This document shows positions 32,703-42,148 of a DNA stretch of 54,984 nucleotides, one piece after another. Both the position numbers and the translations under genes were made by a program. This DNA comes from CAZDDI01 sp964504195 (GTDB taxonomy: Bacteria > Chloroflexota > Anaerolineae > B4-G1 > SLSP01). Under the pieces are notes generated by a model. That model ran no database searches and had not been told where the DNA came from. It saw nothing but the letters and a program-made list of their open reading frames with translations. Location of the stretch: assembly GCA_964504195.1 (NCBI GenBank), contig CAZDDI010000025.1, positions 1 to 54,984 of the forward strand, written 5' to 3'. Numbering within the stretch: the first letter of the stretch is position 1; the number at the start of each line of letters is the position of its first letter.

Positions 32703-34895
32703 TTAGCGCCGACGTGGTGCGGACGAGCGCCGCCCGCCGCCGCCGGATGAACGTCCCCCGCTGGGCATATCGTTCTCTTTGGCCTCTTCGAGCGTCCAGT
32801 CTTCCAGCACGGCGCGGCGCGATAGGCGAATCTTGTTATCATCGCCGATGCCCGTTACCATGACCAGAATCTCATCGCCCAGGCTCACCACGTCTTCCAC
32901 AGTATTGACGCGATGGTCGGAGAGTTGTGAGATATGCACTAGGCCATCGGTCCCGGGGAGGATTTCGACGAATGCGCCGAAATCGGTGGTGCGCACGACT
33001 TTACCGTTATAAACCTTACCCTCTACTGGCGCTTCCATCATGGCGTTGATGTAGTTGCAGGCCAGGTTGGCACCTTCGCCGCCCGGTGAGGCGACGTATA
33101 CTGTGCCGTCTTCGTCCACGTCAATTTTCACGCCATATTCGGCCTGGATGGCGCGGATGTTCTTACCACCTGGCCCAATCAGTTGCCCGATCTTTTCTGG
33201 GTCAATGTGCGTGGTGAGCATCTTGGGCGCGTACTCTGAAAGGCCCGCGCGTGGCGCAGGGAGGGTCGCCTCGATGACATCAATAATCTGCACGCGGGCC
33301 TCACGGGCCTGCGCCAATGCCTGGGTCAAGACCTCGCGGTTCACGCCCTTGATCTTGATGTCCATCTGCATCGCAGTGATACCCTTACGGGTCCCGGTTA
33401 CTTTGAAATCCATATCGCCCAGGTGGTCTTCCAACCCCTGGATGTCGGTAAGGACGCGGTGACGCTGCCCGTCGCTGATCAAGCCCATCGCAATCCCGCC
33501 GACGGGGGCCGTAATCGGTACGCCCGCATCCATCAGCGCCAACGTGCTGGCGCAGGTGGAGGCCATGGAGGTGCTGCCATTGGAGGCCATCACTTCGCTG
33601 ACGACGCGGATGGTGTAGGGAAACACGTCTTTAGGCGGCAGCACTGCAATCAGTGCGCGCTCGGCCAATGCTCCGTGCCCGATCTCGCGGCGTTTAGGGC
33701 CACGCATCGGCCAGACCTCGCCGGTGGAGTAGGGCGGGAAGTTGTAGTGGTGCATATAGCGCTTGGTGTCTTCGGGGAACAGGTCGTCGAGCTCTTGCTC
33801 TTCGCCGGGCATCCCCAGCGTCGCCAGACTGAGCACCTGGGTCTCGCCGCGCATGAACAGGCCGGAGCCGTGCGTGCGGGGCAGCAGGGTCGTTTCCGCT
33901 GCCAGAGGGCGGATAGTCGTGGTATCACGCCCGTCGGGGCGAATACCTTCATCAAGAATACGGTTGCGGATGATGGTCTTGAGCAGGTCATGGAAGGTAT
34001 CGTTGATTTGGCGTCCCGTCCATCCGGCTTCCTCGGCCTCGGCGGCCAACTGTTCCTTGAGCTCTACTTCGAGCGTGTTCAATGCTTCAATGCGCTCGCC
34101 CTTGAATGTAGTCGTGCGTACTACGTCGCTCACGCGCGTTTCCATTAGCGCTGCGACACGCTCCGGCAGGCCGGCGGGCGGCGTGAACGCGGGGTAATCG
34201 CGCTTGGGCTTACCCAATGCGGCGCGCATCTCGTTCTGCACGCGCAGTACATCGGCCAGTGATTGGTGCGCCAGCTCGAGCGCCTCAATCATCAGCCCTT
34301 CTTCGATTTCTTCCGCGCCGGCTTCCACCATGATGATGGCGTCGGCACTGGCGGCCACGCGCAGGTCGAGCGCGCTATCTACCATCTGTGGGATGGTGGG
34401 GTTCACCACGAGCTGCCCGTCAATATAGCCAATGCGCACGCCGCCGATAGGGCCATCAAAAGGCACATCGGAGATCATCAGCGCTGCCGAAGCCGCGATG
34501 ATGCCCAGCGTATCAGCGTGTTGCTCGGTTCCTTGCGAGAGGGGCATCACGATGATTTGCACATCGTTGCGCATATCTTTGGGGAAGAGGGGGCGCAGCG
34601 GGCGGTCAATCAACCGGCTGGTCAGGATCGCTTTCTCCGACGGGCGCCCTTCGCGGCGGAAGAACGAGCCGGGAATGCGCCCGGCGGCGTAGAGCCGCTC
34701 TTCAAAATCCACGCTCAGGGGGAAAAAGTCAATGCCCTCGCGCGGATTATAGGCCATGGTAGCCGTTGCCAGTAGCACGGTTTCTTCGCTACGGATGACG
34801 ACAGCGCCGCCAGCCAACCCGGCCAGTTTACCCGTGGATAGGGTAATAGTGTGTTCGCCCAGTTGGGCTGTAAACGTATGTTCTTGCAATTCCAT
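32703..34895 (-). CDS. pnp: Polyribonucleotide nucleotidyltransferase (PNPase)
   Basis: 730 residues from ATG 34895, with GTAGGAGGT upstream. Two RNase PH-like domains are separated by a helical domain. RIPGSFFRREGRPSEKAIL and the second core FPYTIRVVSEVMASNGSTSMAS are characteristic, and the catalytic-side DGQRHRVLTDIQGLEDHLGD-type segment is present (about 490-510). A KH domain (IGQLIGPGGKNIRAIQ) and an S1 domain (GKVYNGKVVRTTDFGAFVEI) follow, and the tail is Gly/Ser/Arg-rich (GGRSSGGGGRRSSAPRRR), a possible RNA-binding extension. It degrades RNA 3' to 5' with phosphate in the cytosol. Downstream of rpsO as in many bacteria. Confidence 0.97.
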   Translation of the reverse strand: MELQEHTFTAQLGEHTITLSTGKLAGLAGGAVVIRSEETVLLATATMAYNPREGIDFFPLSVDFEERLYAAGRIPGSFFRREGRPSEKAILTSRLIDRPLRPLFPKDMRNDVQIIVMPLSQGTEQHADTLGIIAASAALMISDVPFDGPIGGVRIGYIDGQLVVNPTIPQMVDSALDLRVAASADAIIMVEAGAEEIEEGLMIEALELAHQSLADVLRVQNEMRAALGKPKRDYPAFTPPAGLPERVAALMETRVSDVVRTTTFKGERIEALNTLEVELKEQLAAEAEEAGWTGRQINDTFHDLLKTIIRNRILDEGIRPDGRDTTTIRPLAAETTLLPRTHGSGLFMRGETQVLSLATLGMPGEEQELDDLFPEDTKRYMHHYNFPPYSTGEVWPMRGPKRREIGHGALAERALIAVLPPKDVFPYTIRVVSEVMASNGSTSMASTCASTLALMDAGVPITAPVGGIAMGLISDGQRHRVLTDIQGLEDHLGDMDFKVTGTRKGITAMQMDIKIKGVNREVLTQALAQAREARVQIIDVIEATLPAPRAGLSEYAPKMLTTHIDPEKIGQLIGPGGKNIRAIQAEYGVKIDVDEDGTVYVASPGGEGANLACNYINAMMEAPVEGKVYNGKVVRTTDFGAFVEILPGTDGLVHISQLSDHRVNTVEDVVSLGDEILVMVTGIGDDNKIRLSRRAVLEDWTLEEAKENDMPSGGRSSGGGGRRSSAPRRR

Positions 34896-35111
34896 TGTGT
34901 AACCTCCTACACTTTTAATACCGGGGCTTTTGAGGGGTAGAAGGTCTGAAACTGGGAACTGCTGTGCAGAGCGCCCGTTGCGCGATGCACGCCACTCCCC
35001 AATTCCCACCTTCCACGCATCCTTGAATGCGCCGGTTTGGATAATTCTTTCTTCGATTAAATCAGGGCTGATGCAATAACGCCGCCTGAGATTTGCCTTA
35101 AGTTTGCCTAA

Positions 35112-35144
35112 GGCGTGTACCCTTCGACAAGCTCAGAGTACGCC
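35112..35144. repeat. REP-like repeat (CTTCGACAAGCTCAG)
   Basis: The core CTTCGACAAGCTCAG is the same family as at 105-165, 38375-38427 and 51255-51359. Confidence 0.6.
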
Positions 35145-35174
35145 AATTGCGTAAATCCTAAAAACTACACAACA

Positions 35175-35209
35175 AACGAGTAGATGGTTAGTGAACGCAT
35201 CTACTCGTT
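35175..35209 (-). terminator. rpsO terminator
   Basis: A 12-bp stem, AACGAGTAGATG with CATCTACTCGTT, 11-base loop. On the minus strand it is followed by TTGTTGTGTAGTTTTT. In other bacteria the rpsO-pnp spacer also holds RNase III or attenuation structures. Confidence 0.7.
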
Positions 35210-35237
35210 CGTCTTTCAACGTGGTAGCCAGCCTCAA

Positions 35238-35504
35238 TTACTTGCGTAAACCAAGCCGCTGGATCAACTGCCGGTATCGCGGTTGGCTGATCTTTTGTAG
35301 ATAAGCCAGATGACGGCGGCGCTGCCCAACCAACTTCAATAGCCCGCGCCGTGAATGCTCGTCATGCTTGTGGATTTTCAGGTGCTCAGTGAGATATTTG
35401 ATGCGATGGGTGAGCAGGGCCACCTGAACCTCCGGCGAACCGGTGTCGTCCGGCGTGCGAGCATACTCGGTAATCAAAGCGGTTTTATCTTCTTTACTCA
35501 GCAC
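35238..35504 (-). CDS. rpsO: Ribosomal protein S15
   Basis: 88 residues starting at GTG 35504, with AAAGGAG nine bases upstream. The four-helix S15 sequence is complete: DTGSPEVQVALLTHRIKYLTEHL and the conserved KHDEHSRRGLLKLVGQRRRHLAYL, split here at HSRRGLL. It binds 16S rRNA at the h20/h22 junction early in 30S assembly. First gene of the rpsO-pnp pair. Confidence 0.97.
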   Translation of the reverse strand: MLSKEDKTALITEYARTPDDTGSPEVQVALLTHRIKYLTEHLKIHKHDEHSRRGLLKLVGQRRRHLAYLQKISQPRYRQLIQRLGLRK

Positions 35505-35576
35505 GGCCAGTAACTCCTTTCTCAGACTGCCGAATTCGTCAGAATTTTATCGTTCATTTACTTCTGCGACGGGGTG

Positions 35577-35604
35577 AGTATACCATAGAACAGGGTTTTG
35601 GCAA
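35577..35604 (-). promoter_or_regulatory. rpsO promoter
   Basis: Reading the minus strand: TTGCCA (35604-35599), 16-base spacer, TATACT (35582-35577). Distance to the GTG start is about 70 bases. Confidence 0.6.
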
Positions 35605-35623
35605 CCTGATAGCCTACCGTTTT

Positions 35624-35652
35624 TTTACAATCTGTGCATCCTGTGGTATAGT
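35624..35652 (+). promoter_or_regulatory. rnz promoter
   Basis: TTTACA (35624-35629), 17-base spacer, TATAGT (35647-35652). Divergent from the rpsO promoter 20 bases away. Confidence 0.5.
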
Positions 35653-35756
35653 GAAGGTGCTGTTGGCGTAAAACATGGTTTCTTACATGCATCACGTTGC
35701 ACGGTGTTTGGATTGTTGTTTTGCTCAAGATTATCCCGCCTTTTTGGAGTGCGATT

Positions 35757-36758
35757 ATGCTCGAATTGGTCTTTCTGGGTACGGCGGCTTCTGCGCCTAC
35801 GGTGCAGCGTAGCTTGCCCGCCCAGGTTTTGCTCTATCAAGATGAACGATTTTTGATTGATTGCGGCGAGGGCGTGCAGCGTCAGATTCTCCGCAGCGGC
35901 ATTGGCTTTCGTCGGTTACAACGTGTGTTGCTTACCCACGGGCATCTGGATCATATCCTGGGACTGGGAGGCTTGATTTCTACCTTCGCGCGCTGGGAAA
36001 CTGTGGATTATTTTGAAATCTATGGGGGGCGCTGGGCGCTTAATCGGGTGGAGGATTTGCTCTTCCGGGTGGTGTTGCGTGGCGCTCGTCCGCCCGTGCC
36101 GGTAGATTTGATCGAGGTCAAAGGTGGCGTGGTGCTGGAGAGTGAGACCTTTGAGGTGCGCGCTTTTCCGGTGGAGCATCGCGGGCCGGGTTGCTTTGGC
36201 TATCTCTTCCGTGAGAAGGCCCGGCGCCCTTTCTTGCCGGAGCGGGCTGAGGCACTTGGCGTTCCTGCTGGCCCGCAGCGCCGCGATTTGGTCAACGGCC
36301 AGCCGATTACTCTGGCCGATGGGCGGGTGGTTATACCCGATGATGTGCTAGGGCCGGAGCGCCCCGGCTTGTCTGTCGCTATCGTGGGCGATGCGGCGCG
36401 TACCGACAATTTGTTACCGTATGTACAGGGTGTGGATTTGTTGGTGTGTGAGTCCACATATTTGAAGCAGGATCGAGACCTGGCTCAACGATTCGGGCAT
36501 TTGACGGCTGGTGAGGCGGGCTGGTTAGCCCGCGAGTCCGGCGCTCGGCAGTTGGTGTTGACGCATATTTCCCAACGCTACCGTGTGCGTGCGATTCTTG
36601 ACGAGGCGCAGGCATTTTGCCCAACGACCGTGGTAGCGCAGGATTTCGATCATTTCCGCGTGACTCGCGAACGCATTGAACAGCTCCATGAAGAGCTGCA
36701 TGAAGATGTACCTTCCGAAGACGTAGCTCTCTCCTCGCTCGAAAGTGACATTGTTTGA
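35757..36758 (+). CDS. rnz: Ribonuclease Z-like metallo-beta-lactamase
   Basis: 333 residues from ATG 35757, with TGGAG eight bases upstream; a 20-codon extension to 35697 is rejected. The first strand, MLELVFLGTAASAPTVQRS, and the FLIDCGEGVQRQI segment are typical of RNase Z. The zinc motif is THGHLDH (H61, H63, D65, H66), then VEHRGPGCFGY (flexible-arm region), VGDAARTDNL with a ligand Asp, CESTY, GHLTAGEAGWLA and TH(I/F)SQRY near the C-terminus. The enzyme trims tRNA 3' ends in the cytosol. Because the tRNA in this window encodes CCA, turnover or other RNA substrates may matter more than 3' maturation. Acidic tail. Confidence 0.92.
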   Translation: MLELVFLGTAASAPTVQRSLPAQVLLYQDERFLIDCGEGVQRQILRSGIGFRRLQRVLLTHGHLDHILGLGGLISTFARWETVDYFEIYGGRWALNRVEDLLFRVVLRGARPPVPVDLIEVKGGVVLESETFEVRAFPVEHRGPGCFGYLFREKARRPFLPERAEALGVPAGPQRRDLVNGQPITLADGRVVIPDDVLGPERPGLSVAIVGDAARTDNLLPYVQGVDLLVCESTYLKQDRDLAQRFGHLTAGEAGWLARESGARQLVLTHISQRYRVRAILDEAQAFCPTTVVAQDFDHFRVTRERIEQLHEELHEDVPSEDVALSSLESDIV

Positions 36759-37220
36759 CCAATGGTATTTAAGTTAAGACCAGGCAGGTTGCGCACAAAT
36801 TGGGTGGGGTAGTATTGTACCGGTGAATAACGACCTGTTATAGACTCAAGACCTTGAAACCTACCAAGTTTATGCCCTAAACTCAATGATATTGATCGTT
36901 TGACAGAAGGGTTACCTTGTCAGTATAATAGAGTTGTATGATGTCCGACATAACCTCACTGTTGTGATTTGACTTTTTCCAAAGTTATACCATAGTAAGG
37001 TGTAATGAAACCTGTCATAAAGTTGGATAATCGTTCGCTTGGGGAGTCCTTTTCCCGATGGTTGCAACTCTTGATGCGGATCTATCTGAATCTGGACCAG
37101 CACTGCTTCAGATTTCACCTGTTTTACAAGGCCACAAGGAGGTATGCAGGTTATTAGAGTATGTGTTGTTTTACCCCCCCCGATGTACATAATTCCACTA
37201 GTTAGAAGGAGGATTTCCAC
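36759..37220 (+). promoter_or_regulatory. Long leader region of the first BMP importer operon
   Basis: 462 bases. A good promoter is at 36900-36929: TTGACA, 18-base spacer, TATAAT. It predicts an untranslated leader of about 285 bases, long enough for a regulatory RNA, but I could not match it to the purine riboswitch core or another known class. A run of eight C (in TTACCCCCCCCGATG) is near its end. Confidence 0.5.
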
Positions 37221-38312
37221 ATGAAACGCAATGTTTGGCACGTTGTCTCTCTATTGATGATTGTCGCATTATTGGCGACGGCTTGTGGGCCTAAGCCTAC
37301 CGAGGCCCCGGAGGGCAAGTTTAAGGTCGCTTTTATCTACATTAGCCCGCCGGGCGATTTGGGCTGGACCTATGAGCATGATCGGGGCCGCCGGATGCTT
37401 GAGGAGCAGTTGGGCGATCAAGTCGAGACGGCTTATGTTGAGAATGTTGAAGAAGGCCCAGAGGCGGCGCGTGTAATTCGCCAATACGCCCAGCAAGGTT
37501 ACAACATGATCTTCGCTACGTCCTTCGGGTACATGGATCCGATGGTTGAGGTGGCCGCAGAATTCCCTAATGTCTATTTTGAGCATTGCTCCGGTTATCA
37601 GACCGCGCCGAACCTCGCCACTTACTTCGGGCGTATGTATCAGCCGCGCTATCTGTCCGGCATCGTGGCGGGCAAGATGACGCAGAATAACAATATCGGC
37701 TATGTGGCGGCTGTCCCTATCCCTGAAGTGATCCGTGGTATCAACGCCTTTACTCTGGGTGTGCGCTCTGTGAACCCAGATGCACAGGTGCGTGTGGTGT
37801 GGACGAGCACCTGGTATGATCCTGTTATCGAGCGCGAGGCGGCGGTGGCGTTGTTGGATCAAGGCGTGGATATTATTGCGCAGCACCAGGATACCACCGA
37901 ACCGCAGAAGGCCGCTCAGGAGCGGGGGGCGCTCAGCATTGGCTATGACTCCGATATGCGTGCTTTCGTGGGTGACACGGTACTGACCAGCCCGGTTTGG
38001 AACTGGGGCGAGTATTATGTTGATACGGTTGAGGCCGCCATCAAGGGCGAATGGACGACACACCAGTATTGGGGGCCGATGTCCGAGGGCATCGCGGGGT
38101 TGGCCGATTACAGTCCGCGTGTGCCGCAAGATGTGCGTGATCAGGTTGATGAGGCGCGTCAGAAGATCTATAGCGGTGATTGGGACGTGTTCTGTGGGGT
38201 AATCAACAACCAGGCCGGTGAAGTAAGAGTTGCTGCCGGGCAGTGCCTGAGTGATAGCGACATGCTCAGCATGGATTGGTTTGTTGAGGGGGTAGTTGGT
38301 TCGTTACAGTAA
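37221..38312 (+). CDS. BMP family nucleoside-binding lipoprotein
   Basis: 363 residues, with AGAAGGAGG upstream. The lipobox LATAC is regular, the linker GPKPTEAP is shared with the orphan at 16037, and a PBP1-BMP domain follows (IYISPPGDLGWTYEHDRG, ATSFGYMDP, HCSGYQTAPN, GYVAAVPIPEVIRGINAF). Tethered outside the membrane, it presents nucleosides to the ATPase and permeases encoded downstream. The 225-base gap to the ATPase holds a stem-loop and a REP-like repeat, which may lower downstream expression relative to the binding protein, a common arrangement for ABC importers. Confidence 0.93.
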   Translation: MKRNVWHVVSLLMIVALLATACGPKPTEAPEGKFKVAFIYISPPGDLGWTYEHDRGRRMLEEQLGDQVETAYVENVEEGPEAARVIRQYAQQGYNMIFATSFGYMDPMVEVAAEFPNVYFEHCSGYQTAPNLATYFGRMYQPRYLSGIVAGKMTQNNNIGYVAAVPIPEVIRGINAFTLGVRSVNPDAQVRVVWTSTWYDPVIEREAAVALLDQGVDIIAQHQDTTEPQKAAQERGALSIGYDSDMRAFVGDTVLTSPVWNWGEYYVDTVEAAIKGEWTTHQYWGPMSEGIAGLADYSPRVPQDVRDQVDEARQKIYSGDWDVFCGVINNQAGEVRVAAGQCLSDSDMLSMDWFVEGVVGSLQ

Positions 38313-38324
38313 AGCATGGTGTGG

Positions 38325-38354
38325 GCGGAGCGGGAGGGCGACCTTTCGCTCCGC
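38325..38354 (+). other. Stem-loop after the BMP gene
   Basis: GCGGAGCG / CGCTCCGC with a 14-base loop, not followed by a clear T run. It could be an attenuator or mRNA stabiliser between the lipoprotein and ATPase genes. Confidence 0.5.
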
Positions 38355-38374
38355 TTCTCGATAATAGTACACCT

Positions 38375-38427
38375 TGGGCTTGTCGAAGGGTAGCTCTTCC
38401 CAAAAAACGCTACCTTTGACAGGCCCA
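38375..38427. repeat. REP-like inverted repeat
   Basis: TGGGCTTGTCGAAGGGTAGC and GCTACCTTTGACAGGCCCA pair with few mismatches. The arms carry the CTTGTCGAAG core of the window's REP family. Confidence 0.65.
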
Positions 38428-38537
38428 GATAGCGGGATCGCGTAAGTTCTATCAGATGAGATGCACCAGGTGCGTTCTCTATCTATCAAGCGCACGGCCT
38501 GATTTTCAGCAGTAAGTCAATAGATGGGAAGGGATGC

Positions 38538-40076
38538 ATGACCAATCAACCAGAACCCCAAGCGATTCTTCAAATGCGGGGCATCACCAAACGCTTCCCC
38601 GGCGTGATTGCGAATGAGCAGGTGGATGTAGACCTTTTTCCTGGCGAAGTGTTGGCGCTGTTGGGTGAAAATGGTGCTGGCAAAAGCACACTGATGAATG
38701 TGCTGGCCGGCATGTACCGGCAGGATGAGGGCGAGATTTACTTGCGTGGTGAGCAGGTAGCCATCAACTCTCCCCGCGATGCAGCCGCTCTGGGTATCGG
38801 TATGGTGCATCAGAATTTCATGCTGGTCCCCACAATGACCGTAGCCGAGAACATCATCCTTGGCCTTACCGAAGTACCTTTTGTGCCGGATATGCAGGCC
38901 GTGACCGCTCGTATCAAGGCCCTGGCTAACCGCTATAACCTCCAGGTTGACCCTCACGCTTATATCTGGCAGCTGAGTGTGGGTGAGCAGCAACGGGTCG
39001 AAATCCTTAAGCTTATCTATCGGGGCGCGGAGATTTTGATTTTGGATGAGCCGACGGCTGTACTCACGCCCCAGGAATCTCGCGAGCTGGCAGCGGTGTT
39101 GAAACTGATGACCGCTGAGGGCAAATCGGCCATTTTTATTACCCACAAGATGGAAGAAGTCATTGCTTTTTCGGATTGGGTGCGCGTATTGCAAAACGGA
39201 CGACTGGTCGCTGTCAAGCGCACCGCTGAAACCAATCCGCAGGAGCTCGCGCGCCTGATGGTGGGCCGTGAGGTATTGTTCCGCCTGGAAAAGCAGCTGG
39301 CGGTTCCTGGCCCGGTGGTCTTGGAATTGTGCGATGTGCATACGCGCAACGATAAGGGTCTCCCCGGATTACAGGGCCTTTCATTGCAAGTGCGCGCGGG
39401 TGAAATCTTGGGCATCGCCGGGGTGGCCGGTAACGGACAACGCCAGTTGGCCGAGGTGATTACTGGCTTGCGCAAAGCCACGCAGGGCCAGATGTTGATC
39501 CATGCGCAGGATTATGCCAATCGCAGTCCCCTTGACCTCATCCGCGCGGGGGTCAGTCATATCCCTGCCGACCGGATCGGTATGGGCGCGGTGGGCAATA
39601 TGGATGTAGCTGACAATTTAGCGATGAAGGGCTATCGGAAGTCGCCGCTTTCGCACCTGGGGATGCTGCAACCACAGCGCATCCAGGAATTTGCCCGCAA
39701 GATGATTGCTGCGTTTCGCATCGCTACACCTAGCCCTGCTACACGGGTTAAATTCCTTTCCGGGGGCAATATCCAGAAGACGATTCTGGCCCGTGAGATT
39801 GATGCGTGTCGGGATGTGCTGGTGGCGGTGTACCCCTCGCGGGGGTTGGATGTGGGTGCGACCGAGGCGGTGCGTAAGTTGTTGCTGGAGCAGCGCGATA
39901 AGGGGGTGGCCGTTTTGCTGGTTTCCGAAGATTTGGAAGAATTGCTCTCGGTGGCTGATAATATCCTGGTGTTGAGTGAGGGGCGCGCGATGGGGTGCGT
40001 TCCCGCTGCCACTGCCGACATCAATGCTTTGGGGCTGATGATGGCGGGGGTCTCTCAGCCGCTGACCGTTAATTGA
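38538..40076 (+). CDS. Nucleoside ABC importer, fused ATPase (system A)
   Basis: 512 residues, with GGAAGGGA upstream. Two ABC domains are fused, as in RbsA/NupO. Domain 1 has Walker A GENGAGKST, signature LSVGEQQRVE and Walker B ILILDEPTAVL. Domain 2 has a lysine-free loop GVAGNGQRQL, signature LSGGNIQK and no normal Walker B (VLVAVYPSRGLDVG), so only one site probably hydrolyses ATP, the family norm. It energises uptake with the permeases at 40091 and 41191. Its stop overlaps the possible TTG start of the next frame, so translation is coupled. Confidence 0.93.
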   Translation: MTNQPEPQAILQMRGITKRFPGVIANEQVDVDLFPGEVLALLGENGAGKSTLMNVLAGMYRQDEGEIYLRGEQVAINSPRDAAALGIGMVHQNFMLVPTMTVAENIILGLTEVPFVPDMQAVTARIKALANRYNLQVDPHAYIWQLSVGEQQRVEILKLIYRGAEILILDEPTAVLTPQESRELAAVLKLMTAEGKSAIFITHKMEEVIAFSDWVRVLQNGRLVAVKRTAETNPQELARLMVGREVLFRLEKQLAVPGPVVLELCDVHTRNDKGLPGLQGLSLQVRAGEILGIAGVAGNGQRQLAEVITGLRKATQGQMLIHAQDYANRSPLDLIRAGVSHIPADRIGMGAVGNMDVADNLAMKGYRKSPLSHLGMLQPQRIQEFARKMIAAFRIATPSPATRVKFLSGGNIQKTILAREIDACRDVLVAVYPSRGLDVGATEAVRKLLLEQRDKGVAVLLVSEDLEELLSVADNILVLSEGRAMGCVPAATADINALGLMMAGVSQPLTVN

Positions 40077-40090
40077 GTGAGGAAGTAACC

Positions 40091-41194
40091 ATGCGTATCG
40101 TCATCGAAAAACGCCAGGCCCTATCTCGTACTGCGCTTATCTTGACGCCTATTATTTCGTTCTTCGTCTCGCTCTTGTTGGGCGCGCTCTTGCTCATGGC
40201 CTCACGGGTTAATCCGCTGGAAACCTATGCGGCCATGGTGCGCGGCGCGTTCGGTACCTGGTCGAACTTTACCGAGACCCTGGTCAAGGCGATTCCGCTT
40301 ATGTTGACCGGTTTGGGCGTTTCGATAGCTTTTCGGATGCGCTTTTGGAACATTGGGGCAGAGGGCCAACTGGTCTGCGGCGGCATCGCCGCGGCCTGGG
40401 TGGCGCTTTTCTGGACGTTTGTACCGGAGGGGTTGCTGCTGCCCACGGCCTTGCTCGTGGGCGCACTCGCTGGCGCGCTCTGGGCCGGTGTCCCCGCTGC
40501 GCTCAAAGCTTACATTAAAGTAGATGAGACGCTGACGACGTTGATGCTCAACTATGTTGCGATTCTCTACTCGCAGTATCTCTATTACGGCCCGTGGCGT
40601 GATCCGCAGGGATACGGATTTCCCGGCAGCGCCTTGCTACCTGCAATGGCCTGGCTGCCCCGGTTGACCGGGCGTGTACATTATGGGGTGTTCTTTGCTG
40701 TGGTCGTGGCCTTCGTCTTGTGGTTCGTTTTTACCCGCACTCGTTGGGGGTTCGAACTGCGCATCATCGGTGAGAATCAGACCGCGGCGCGTTACTTGGG
40801 GATCAACATTGCCCGCAACATTGTGCTGGCGTTGCTGCTTTCCGGCGCGCTGAGCGGGTTGGCCGGCGCGGCGGAAGTCACGGGCCTCTCGCGGCGTCTG
40901 CAACAGGGGTTGGCTGTGGGGTATGGCTACACGGCCATTATCGTCGCGTGGATGGCGCAGCTGAATCCGCTGGCGGTGTTGGTGGTGGCGGTGCTGATGG
41001 CGGCGCTGTTGGTGGGCGGCGATCAAGTGCAGATGATGATGCGTCTGCCTGCGGCGGTGGGGCTGGTGTTGCAAGGGATGATCCTCTTCCCCATGCTGGC
41101 CGGTGCGCTGTTCGTCGAGTATCGCCTGCGCATTATCCGTCCGCAGGCGGTTGACCTTGAGCCTACACCTACTGCGCCGGAGGTGACGCCATGA
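40091..41194 (+). CDS. Nucleoside ABC importer permease 1 (system A)
   Basis: 367 residues from ATG 40091, with TGAGGAAG upstream; an in-frame TTG at 40073 is less likely. About nine membrane helices. The BPD_transp_2 family motifs NPLETYAAMVRGAFG and FRMRFWNIGAEGQLVCGG match the YufP/NupP-like subunit of BMP importers. The longer N-terminal hydrophobic start distinguishes it from its shorter partner at 41191. The end overlaps the next gene by four bases (ATGA). Confidence 0.92.
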   Translation: MRIVIEKRQALSRTALILTPIISFFVSLLLGALLLMASRVNPLETYAAMVRGAFGTWSNFTETLVKAIPLMLTGLGVSIAFRMRFWNIGAEGQLVCGGIAAAWVALFWTFVPEGLLLPTALLVGALAGALWAGVPAALKAYIKVDETLTTLMLNYVAILYSQYLYYGPWRDPQGYGFPGSALLPAMAWLPRLTGRVHYGVFFAVVVAFVLWFVFTRTRWGFELRIIGENQTAARYLGINIARNIVLALLLSGALSGLAGAAEVTGLSRRLQQGLAVGYGYTAIIVAWMAQLNPLAVLVVAVLMAALLVGGDQVQMMMRLPAAVGLVLQGMILFPMLAGALFVEYRLRIIRPQAVDLEPTPTAPEVTP

Positions 41195-42144
41195 TTGCTC
41201 TCTTGACTTCCATTCTTTCGATTATCCTCCGTGCCGGCACTTCGTTGATCTATGCCACGGTGGGTGAGATTTACACGGAGCGTTCGGGTATTCTTAACTT
41301 GGGGCTGGAGGGGATGATGCTGATGGGCGCCGTGACGGCGTTTGCGACAGCTTACTATACCGGTAGCCTGTTGCTGGCGTTGGGGGTGGCGATGATCGTG
41401 GGCGCGTTGTTGGCGACACTTCATGCGTTCCTCACGGTCACGATGCGGGCCAATCAGGTGGTCAGCGGTTTGAGTGTGACCTTGTTCGGCAGCGGGCTGG
41501 CGAGTTTCCTCGGACAGCGTCTTGGCCCGGCGAGCAACACCTATTATCTGGTAGGCTTGGTTGGGCCGAGATTTACGTCTATCCCGATCCCGTTGCTCAG
41601 CGATATTCCTGTGCTAGGGGCTTTGTTCCAGCAGGATATTCTGACCTATGTCGTATATGGGTTGGTGCCGCTGGCCTGGTTCTACATGTATAAGACGCGC
41701 AATGGGCTGAATTTGCGTGCGGTGGGCGAAAATCCGCAGACTGCCGACGCCATGGGTATTAATGTGACGCGCGTGCGTTATCTCTATACGATTCTGGGTG
41801 GAATGTTGGTGAGCCTGGGGGGCGCGCATTTATCGCTCTCGTATACGCCCGGGTGGGCAGAGAATCTGACCGGTGGGCGGGGGTGGATTGTGATTGCGCT
41901 GGTGATCTTCGCTATGTGGAATCCCGCGCGTGCGCCGCTGGGGGCGTTGCTCTTCGGGGGCATCAACGCCGTGCAGTTTCGCTTGCAGGCTGCCGGTACT
42001 AACATTTCGGCGGCTTTCCTCAATATGTTACCTTACCTGATGACCGTGCTGGTGCTGGTAATGATGACTTGGTGGGAGGCGCTAAATAAACGCATCGGCG
42101 CCCCGGCGGCATTGGGTAAAGCCTATATGCGGGAAGACAAGTGA
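41191..42144 (+). CDS. Nucleoside ABC importer permease 2 (system A)
   Basis: 317 residues, coupled by ATGA overlap to permease 1. It has the hallmark YATVGEIYTERSGILNLGLEGMM of the YufQ/NupQ subunit and later GENPQTADAMGINVTRVRY, with about eight membrane helices. Together with the subunit at 40091 it forms the heterodimeric channel. Confidence 0.92.
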   Translation: MIALLTSILSIILRAGTSLIYATVGEIYTERSGILNLGLEGMMLMGAVTAFATAYYTGSLLLALGVAMIVGALLATLHAFLTVTMRANQVVSGLSVTLFGSGLASFLGQRLGPASNTYYLVGLVGPRFTSIPIPLLSDIPVLGALFQQDILTYVVYGLVPLAWFYMYKTRNGLNLRAVGENPQTADAMGINVTRVRYLYTILGGMLVSLGGAHLSLSYTPGWAENLTGGRGWIVIALVIFAMWNPARAPLGALLFGGINAVQFRLQAAGTNISAAFLNMLPYLMTVLVLVMMTWWEALNKRIGAPAALGKAYMREDK

Positions 42145-42148
42145 GAGA

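Larger units (their letters stand above)
34896..35237. other. rpsO-pnp intergenic region
   Basis: 342 bases. It holds the pnp ribosome site, a REP-like CTTCGACAAGCTCAG between short arms GGCGTGTAC / GTACGCC (35112-35144), and the rpsO terminator. No gene or separate promoter is recognised with confidence. Confidence 0.55.

Noticed and set aside
36930..37220. Purine riboswitch
   Set aside because: I could not find the conserved loop and junction bases of the purine aptamer.
37144..37224. 26-codon frame after AAGGAGGT overlapping the start of the BMP gene
   Set aside because: The ribosome site touches the ATG without the needed spacer. A similar frame at 47382 shows the same fault.
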